Shown here piece after piece: positions 57,445-64,000 of a stretch of 64,000 bases of DNA. How positions within the stretch are numbered: the first letter of the stretch is position 1; the number at the start of each line of letters is the position of its first letter. This DNA is from Reticulitermes speratus (lineage: Eukaryota; Arthropoda; Insecta; Blattodea; Rhinotermitidae). The notes beneath the pieces were generated by a model that saw only the letters and a list, made by a program, of their open reading frames with translations, was not told the origin of the DNA and did not search any database. The DNA lies in NCBI GenBank assembly GCA_021186555.1, contig JAJKFL010000005.1:24306635-24370634 (forward strand). Reading direction: 5' to 3'. Position numbers and translations under genes: made by a program.

Positions 57445-58370
57445 CAGGGCGTCACACCCCGAAGAATTGTATCTTCAATACCGATGTGAGGAGTCAAAAT
57501 CTCACAACAATTTTTAGAATAGTAAGAAATAATTTACAAGCAAGGTGTGGCAAGACGATAAAATAATGCGGTATCCATAACACAGGGTGACGGTGAACAA
57601 ACGAAATGAACGCGTGATACTTTATTGCGTACGGGCTGTTAGAAGAGCAAAAGATTGCCTTTCCTAACGTGAGGACAGGCCAAAATATCAGACACGAATT
57701 TGTTATGTATATTACGAAAAATTAGCTCAACAAATGAATTAATGCAATAGTCCATCAACTACGGGTTTTATTAACGCAAGTGAATACTCTCCTGAAGGTG
57801 TTAAATAAAGACATCTGACAATATTACACTATCCACAAAACGGAATAATGACATAACAAAGAAATTATGCACATGGACACAAAATTTATTAAGAATAAAT
57901 ACACGCATTACCACGTTAGTTTATGAATACCCTCCGACCGGCGAAAGAAAGTCGATTCACTAAGGAAAAGATGGACACACTATCACCCATGAAGATGGAA
58001 CAAGCATGGATGAATTATATCCTGTTGATGATGATGAAGATGATGAATAAAAAGAAATTCATGACATAATCACGCATCACGTACGGGGTGTTTAGAATAG
58101 CAAGATATTACCTTTCCTAATGGAAGCAGAACTCAATGCATCAGAAAACATGGCGCTAGCGATTGCGTCGAATAACAGAACAACAAACGAAAAAAGAGGA
58201 TTGACGAATACCGTGGACCACGCTTCCTGCAAGCCTGCAGCACAAGACAGAATTACTAAATTATGAGAATGGCTGATTATCAAAATGGCAGGAGTCTGCT
58301 TTACCGACTGTCAATAGCAATTATGAGATTGAAATTTTCAAGGCAGTTAACGTTCATATTCTGGTTTCTC
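57445..58370. other. Unrecognised AT-rich DNA
   Basis: Nothing recognisable. Confidence 0.4.
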
Positions 58371-58376
58371 GGTTAA

Positions 58377-58505
58377 GACGCCGTGTATTATGGTAGGATG
58401 GCAGGTAGTCACCAAATATTCGGAGGTACATACTGGCTTTGTCCTGAAGAATTAGGTAGAATCCCCCGAAACGTAGGTAACTACGCAGCAAAGCACACGG
58501 ACCTG
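58377..58505 (+). repeat. Dispersed hammerhead-like repeat, extended copy
   Basis: Begins TTAAGACGCCGTGTATTATG, as at 20165, and contains CTGAAGA (58444-58450), ATTAGG, CCCCC, GAAACG (58468-58473), TAGGTAACTACGCAGCAAAG. Both boxes are exact; the stem is reduced to GG/CC. Confidence 0.6.
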
Positions 58506-58509
58506 AATA

Positions 58510-59195
58510 ATGAATAGCTTTATGTAACACGCCCCATTGAAGAGATATCCTATCCTTTTAACTGAAGACGAACACTGCCACACTGCGAAGCGTCGTAAGT
58601 TGCGAGTTCCCGATACAGACACGCTTACCATCAACAGTCACAAACACGCGGCCCGGCATTTCGTTCTATAGAGCCTTCTCACTGATTTCTTTCCAAATTT
58701 AGAAAGTGGCCTGGCCCAGTGTAGAATCCTTTTATTTGAAATGTTTTTCGTCACGGGTCTGAAGGCTAAAAAGTTTCGTATTCTTATATCGATACATACA
58801 ACGTACGGCAGGAGAGATGACAATGCAACAAAGTTTTAAATTCGGTGAATTATAACATTTTGATTTTGTTGTAAAATCATGAAATACCCTTCATAGTATG
58901 TTAAATTTTAACTACAAGACTTAGCCCATTTATTGCTTAAAATTACACGCGGCCCGCCTCAAATTTTGAAATTAGCCGTTTGACCTGCGTACTGTTTGAT
59001 TTCGAGACCGCTGGTGTACATAAAACTCACGGTTCTATTCGCGAGGCTCGTCCTTGAACATAGTCTTCTTAGACACAGCACTGACAATAACGGGTCTATG
59101 GTTGCAGTAATTCTAAGGCATTCTGTTAAGCTCTTATGTCAACCTTGATAATAATCAACTTTCAATTTATGAAAGGCGTGGTTAAGGCCAAGCTC
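58510..59195. other. Unrecognised AT-rich DNA
   Basis: Nothing recognisable. Confidence 0.4.
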
Positions 59196-59197
59196 CA

Positions 59198-59590
59198 TTA
59201 ACTGTGAAAGCGAAACCTAAGTTGAACTTTAGTGTTGGGAATAGCATATGCCACCAGAACACCAATATTTACTGCGCAGTTTGGCCTCTTAATCTGGGGA
59301 TCATAAACCTCATGCATCTTAGAACAGAAGCTAAGCGCAACGAAATCTTCAGGAAGGAAAGGAAATTGCAGCCGTATGAGACAGGATTCGGAAACACGAA
59401 AATCTGCCAATCCAGAACAAAGCGCTTCAAGTGGTGCGGTGTCATGGATATCGACTGACTTACTATTTATTCGCAATCCTGTGTCAGATTTGGCGGTGTT
59501 GTGACTTACAAAGTTAGAGAGGAATAAAGTAGTTCGCTGAAAAGTAAGGCTTTTCAACAACCCCTTCATTAAAACACAAATCGGCCACAT
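59198..59590 (-). other. 130-codon ORF of unknown nature
   Basis: Among the longest ORFs not explained by a repeat. It starts MWPICVLMKGLLKSLTFQRT and ends VQLRFRFHS, with seven Cys and no recognised motif. The plus strand is open over most of it (59204-59458), so the reading may be chance. No splice sites were sought with confidence. Confidence 0.2.
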
Positions 59591-59599
59591 GTTTCAGTT

Positions 59600-60450
59600 T
59601 TCTATCGAAGGTAAAAGACGGCAGCACATAAAAACACTATAATATACAGGGAATATTTAGTGACGATTGATATGATAGTGAGCCTAAACATGTTGGAAAT
59701 GTCTCTTTCCCAAACAATTTGCGTCAAATAAAATACACTTCTATTGGTTTTTCTGAATTGTATATAGCAGAATGCCAAAAATATAGACACAGCTGAAAGT
59801 CTACGAACATAATTACAATCACACCTGTACTGTATATTCTGTTACTTGCATTTATCAACCATAACGCCCTGCCTGCACTACACTCAGTACTTTTTTTTTA
59901 ATTAAAGCTTTATTTCCTTTTTTGGTTTAGTACATCTAGACTCGTCTTGCAGTTATCAAGTTGTTCCTTACACCAACTTCCTTTGAATTCAAAAATGATA
60001 CACTCAAGTAACAGTGATGTATAGAATACCTAGATAAGTAACTGTAGTGAAAAGTAGGTTGTAGCACCCAAAAAAACACTACCATCAAAAAAACACTACC
60101 ATCAACACTCAGTACTATTAGCAATGTATTGCCGGATGTTTAGTACGGAAGGTTTGGGTTTATAAATGGAGCTGCGATCCTCTGTATTATGAATAAGTAC
60201 ATTCATAATTCATAACACACAGTACTTTCTGTGTTTTTACAGTGATTTTAATTAAATGATACCAGACTAATTAGCAAATTAAATAGTGCAAACAATATAG
60301 CATAGAACAGCGTGCTTAATCGTCAAGATTGCCTTCAATTGAGCACATTTTAATCTCCGCTTGCCGACACACAGCCCACCCAGTTCCTTGGCTCCCTCTA
60401 TGAGTTACATATCCTAAATATGAAAGGCAAGAAATTCCGTGTTATAGTTA
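59600..60450. other. Unrecognised AT-rich DNA
   Basis: A 20-base direct duplication (CAAAAAAACACTACCATC, near 60069 and 60089) is the only structure seen. Confidence 0.45.
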
Positions 60451-60454
60451 AGGC

Positions 60455-60610
60455 ATTTCTCAGCACGGAGACGCAGATTCACTCCCAGGGCAGTCCGCGT
60501 GGGATTTGCAGTGGATTTAAGTGGCACTGGGACAGGTAATCTCCAAGTACTTCGGTTTTCCCCAGTCAGCTCTCGTTCTACCACTGCTCCATATGCATTT
60601 ACTTGTCATC
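60455..60610 (+). mobile_element. SINE family A fragment
   Basis: CAGTCCGCGTGGGATTTGCA, GTGGATTTAAGTGGCACTGG, GACAGGTAATCTCCAAGTAC, TTCGGTTTTCCCCAGTCAG and CTGCTCCATATGCATTTACT follow family A. Box B is decayed (TTCACTCCC) and the 3' end is lacking. Confidence 0.75.
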
Positions 60611-60814
60611 CGCAGGAAGAACAATTGACCCATCAGATGCCGCAGTTCCAGGAGACATAATCTCACTACACTCGAAGAATTATCCGTTTAAACCCCAGCG
60701 TTAACTACAAAATTTACGCACAACCCAGCCCTACCAACATTATCAAAATTTTGTCATAATGTCTTCTTCAAAATTCACTGTTTTTACGACAGATATCCCG
60801 TTGAGTGTATGGTA

Positions 60815-61299
60815 CTATAATTGGGTATATAATTACCATAAACACATTTATTTATTGGTTTTTTATTAATATAAATTACATGGCTACATGTTTCGACCAA
60901 ATATAATTCTTACTCTAAACATCCGCATATCATCGCGCGCCGCTTAAACTAAGCATAAATTATCGGAGGAGACAAGGAAATCAAAACACGCAAGATTATT
61001 CAGGAAAATAATAATCAAATTAAAACACTATAATTGTAACCTTGAAAACTTTTTAAGATTTTATCATTCCTTTATATATTGTAACTATTTTAAATCGTAC
61101 TGATAATCAACACGTGTCTTATACAAACGGATGAGATCTCAATGTAACAATAACATGAATTTGAAATTGTAATTTTATTTTCATGTCGCGTACTGGTCTG
61201 AAGGTGACAAACCTTTGGTCGAAACATGTAGCAATGTAATTTATATTAATAAAAACCAGTAGATAACTATGTTGATGGTAACTGTATACTCAATTATAG
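60815..61299. mobile_element. Foldback element sharing its ends with the one at 45641
   Basis: Inverted arms of about 85 bases: 60815-60900 and 61217-61299 (for example ATTAATATAAATTACATGGC, then TACATGTTTCGACCA, against TGGTCGAAACATGTAGCAAT and TTTATATTAATAAAAACC). The right arm carries CTGAAGG (61198), T, GAC...GTC, GAAACATGTAGC (61221 on) on the plus strand. The left arm keeps only GAAACATGTAGCC on the minus strand. Inner part of about 315 bases is AT-rich without coding capacity. Confidence 0.85.
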
Positions 61300-61309
61300 C
61301 CTCGAAATT

Positions 61310-61540
61310 CAAATTTCAGCCCAATGCCCAACATGTTTCCCCTGCTGCATACTCCATCATCCATTTCCATCAACTTATCTTTTTCACGTCCAAACGCTCT
61401 ACCTTTACCAGAAGGAAAGAGGAGCACAGCCTGGGAACTTTCTATTGCCTCCTCCCCACGACTGTAATAAATTATTGCCTCTCACTACACGTCTCTGCAT
61501 GCTGTTCCTTTTTTTCGCATTTCAAGGGTTTAAGGGGGGG
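61310..61540. other. Unrecognised DNA ending in a G-rich tract
   Basis: G7AG6 at 61534-61547 borders the SINE; the last ten bases form its target duplication. Confidence 0.5.
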
Positions 61541-61550
61541 AGGGGGGTAA

Positions 61551-61840
61551 GGCCGTGCCATGGCTCAGGCGGTTAGTTGCCGGCCTCTCACTTCGGAGTC
61601 CCGGGTTCGATTCCGGGTCAGTCCATGTGGGGTTTGTGGTGGACAAAGTGGCACTGGGAGAGGTTTTTCTCCGAGTTGTCGGTTTTCCCCTGTCAATTTC
61701 ATTCAACTGGTGCTCCATTACTTGTAAAACGTGGTAAAAAAACTGCTCATATCCATCTTCATCATAGGGTTGCACAAAAAGCCTTAAGGCTGTGGTGCGT
61801 CCGTAGCATCTGCTGCGGGGCCCTTCACCATGTAAAAGAA
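61551..61840 (+). mobile_element. SINE family A, full length, perfect 10-bp target duplication
   Basis: The head has box A (TGGCTCAGGCGG, 61561-61572) and an exact box B (GGTTCGATTCC, 61604-61614), the RNA polymerase III promoter pair. The body runs GTGGGGTTTGTGGTGGACAA, AGTGGCACTGGGAGAGGTTT, GGTTTTCCCCTGTCAATTTC and ends AGCCTTAAGGCTGTGGTGCG, TCCGTAGCATCTGCTGCGGG, GCCCTTCACCATG. AGGGGGGTAA lies exactly at 61541-61550 and 61841-61850. Other copies: 21688, 39690, 46841 (minus), 60455. Three ORFs here are SINE translations. Confidence 0.96.
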
Positions 61841-61859
61841 AGGGGGGTAAACATTAGTG

Positions 61860-62100
61860 CTGTTTGACTGGAGGCAACATCGCGACGGCTCTATCGTCAC
61901 CAACATCCATATTCGTAGCGGAATGAGAAACAGGATCTCCAATATCAGACTAGCCGAAGATAGTAGGAGCCAAAGCCTGCCGGTACCGGGTCGGGCAGTG
62001 AATTAGCTCTTGATTTGTTGCCTTAAATTTGGTTGTATGAAAATAATTTAACACTCTATATGCATAACTTAACCTAAGGTTCTTCGGAATATATGGACTC
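61860..62100. other. Unrecognised DNA
   Basis: Nothing recognisable. Confidence 0.4.
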
Positions 62101-62104
62101 TTTA

Positions 62105-62260
62105 CTTAATGCTATTAGAGTGGCCGGGGCTTGGCGTTGAACAGCCATCCTCATCTAGTGCCGAGGATAAGAATGAGTAGAGCTGTACCTCCACTTCCCT
62201 TCTGTGCCTGCTTGGCATGTTACGGGGGGACGTTTATCTCTAATGCTTTAAGACGGAGAT
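62105..62260 (+). mobile_element. SINE family D fragment, plus strand
   Basis: CTCATCTAGTGCCGAGGATA, GAGCTGTACCTCCACTTCCC and GCCTGCTTGGCATGTTACGG are the reverse complement of the family-D tail (52835). Confidence 0.65.
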
Positions 62261-62264
62261 ATAA

Positions 62265-63655
62265 GACAAAGACAAAAAGAAATATCGAATCCGTTTTCCT
62301 GAGCAACTTGTTAAATAATGGAACTGAATGTTACATGCAAAGTAATGCAACGTAGTAATATAATATTACTGTGTACTAGATCTGTATTTCTCGACTTCGG
62401 ATTACAGTTTATTAACAATTCTATGTACGACGTATCTAAATCTCAGTAAGGACACTCTTTCAGGGGCTTTTTTTCCCCCATATCCAGCCATGGCTCGCCC
62501 TATAATTATGGAGTGACGTTCCTTCAGCTATGATTCTGCCTTTTCAAAGGTATTTGTTCAAATTAGAAATCAGTTAAACCGCCATGCAATGGTGGAAAAT
62601 GTTTTGAAATTCTTGCAGCCAAACGTTTGGTTCCCACAGAATGGCGTATTAATAGGCCCATATTTTGGCGCTGTCCTCTGATTCTCACATCCGATATGTT
62701 GCAGTCTTTGTCTGGAACACCCGGAGGCTAGGCGTAACTGAATAGTGGAAAAAAAGTCGAATTTAAAAACACTTTTACGCATTACCTTTTTTGGTCTAAA
62801 TTTCTTTCGATGCGGTTCGCACTTTTCTCTGCGCCACAAGTGTCACAGTGAGATTACCATAATTCTAAAAGCCAAGAAGGAATCACTTGCCAACCAGAAA
62901 GTTGTAGTCGCCACTAGCCATAAGGCGATCGTATTTTTCGACCCATTTTACGGCGACTCAACATTTCTAAATTTAATTTGTAGTGAATCAACCAATCCAA
63001 TATAATTATACATTCCTAAATCAGTATTTTTGCCACAAGATGTAATAAAGCTGCTTGTATGACTGTCTTTCTAAACAGCATTTTCTCTTCGACAGGTACA
63101 GGCACACGGTCATGCCAATATCCTTCTGCAGTTACGTGATGACATTCATCCCTTCCAGTTGCAATGGCCTTTCCGGTGTTCTTTTCCTGCCAATACGCGA
63201 ATATAATAACGTAATATAAAACGTGATATAAAAGCCAAAAGTACAAACCGTCTACAGTGGCCAGTACTGAAAAGTGCCACTGATTTATTCAAGAAGCCAA
63301 TGAAACTTTTACAAAGGCAACGAATCCTGTTTGTTTCACTTCCCAGTTGTTATTTTTAGTCCGTTTTATATACCCACTCAAAAAAAATCTTCAGTACGCC
63401 AACGGTCAAAAGAAGATCCTCTCTTTTTATTCCAAACTTAGTACTAACAAACAGCTGTGTGTAACACGTTTCTCCGATACTGGCTTTCAATACACAGGAG
63501 AGAAGGAACTTCGTTCGCCAAAAACTCAGTATTAACAACGCTCATAAATGAACACTTATTATGGATGTATCCACAGCGTACACGTGCTTTGGTGAATTTC
63601 CATTCATTAGTACTTCTTTACGTGTTCACTGCTAGTGTTAAGATACTGCTAGAGC
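62265..63655. other. Unrecognised AT-rich DNA
   Basis: Nothing recognisable; short ORFs only. Confidence 0.4.
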
Positions 63656-63657
63656 CC

Positions 63658-63708
63658 CTGTTACTACTACTACTACCACCACCACCACCATCACCATCAC
63701 CATCACAA
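63658..63708. repeat. Compound (CTA)(CCA)(TCACCA) microsatellite
   Basis: CTACTACTACTACCACCACC then ACCATCACCATCACCATCAC; an imperfect (CTGT)n follows at 63734-63768. Confidence 0.95.
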
Positions 63709-63769
63709 ATCTCTAAGAATATACTAACCAGTTGTCTGTCTCTGCCCGTCTGTCTGTCTCTCTGTCTGT

Positions 63770-64000
63770 CCATCCCATCCTGATTTTTCTAAAAGGAGAG
63801 TCATATAAACAGATATTTAATACCAAAAAAGTTCCTCTTGGAGTGAAACTCTGAGAACTATGAAGGAAACCGACTGTTCGCGGAAACCCCACAACTAACA
63901 CAGTTGCTATGACGCGCGAAGACCTACTCCAGAAAACCCCACTGTTAGAGAATAACCCCAATTAGGGCCGTTGTTAAAACGTGGAGTAACTCATCACCCG
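63770..64000. other. Unrecognised DNA
   Basis: Nothing recognisable. Confidence 0.4.

Noticed and set aside
61551..61625. Functional tRNA gene
   Set aside because: Box A and box B are present, but no cloverleaf was found and a SINE body and target duplication follow.

Overview
This is a non-coding, repeat-dense stretch of an animal nuclear genome, A+T-rich by eye. It is most likely from an arthropod, and probably a cockroach or other blattodean. That placement is inference: it rests on recognising the LINE tail family, the tRNA-derived SINE families, the mariner and the dispersed 'GAAACGTTGGT' repeat, not on any host gene. No complete host gene is visible and no long ORF has protein-like composition. 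The longest ORF (213 codons at 15305) is the translation of a 53-bp minisatellite. The only host-coding candidates are short possible exons: a signal-peptide-like exon at 1731-1797 followed by a GC-type splice donor, and weaker ones at 8083-8164 and 56655-56801.

Layout. 1-5 kb: signal-peptide exon candidate, a 50-bp minisatellite with higher-order structure (2066-2845) and a LINE 3' tail. 5-13 kb: SINE and LINE fragments and unrecognised AT-rich DNA. 13.5-14.5 kb: a very long (CTA)n array. 15.3-15.8 kb: nine copies of a 53-bp repeat. 16-17 kb: inverted repeat. 18.5-19.4 kb: antisense 3' part of a LINE ORF2 with readable motifs. 20-31 kb: scattered SINE and LINE copies. 31.15-32.04 kb: an internally deleted mariner with its terminal repeats. 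33.7-39.7 kb: two foldback elements with perfect flanking direct repeats, a 41-bp minisatellite and a hAT-like MITE. 40-64 kb: more LINE tails, SINEs (two with perfect target-site duplications) and three further foldback elements.

The most interesting signal is a dispersed motif on both strands: CTGANGA, one T, a hairpin, then GAAAC. This is the conserved core of a hammerhead ribozyme with stem II. At the best loci the stem II sequences differ between copies while pairing is kept. Hammerhead motifs are known in Penelope-like retroelements, so these are best read as remnants of such elements. In five foldback elements such cores, or degraded versions, sit in both arms with the GAAAC ends pointing outward. 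Two of those elements have perfect 11-bp and 13-bp flanking direct repeats. Stems I and III and a cleavage site were not resolved, so activity is untested.

The genes do not form a pathway; the window is a record of transposition (LINE, SINE, mariner, hAT-like, probable Penelope-like) and tandem-repeat expansion in intergenic or intronic DNA.
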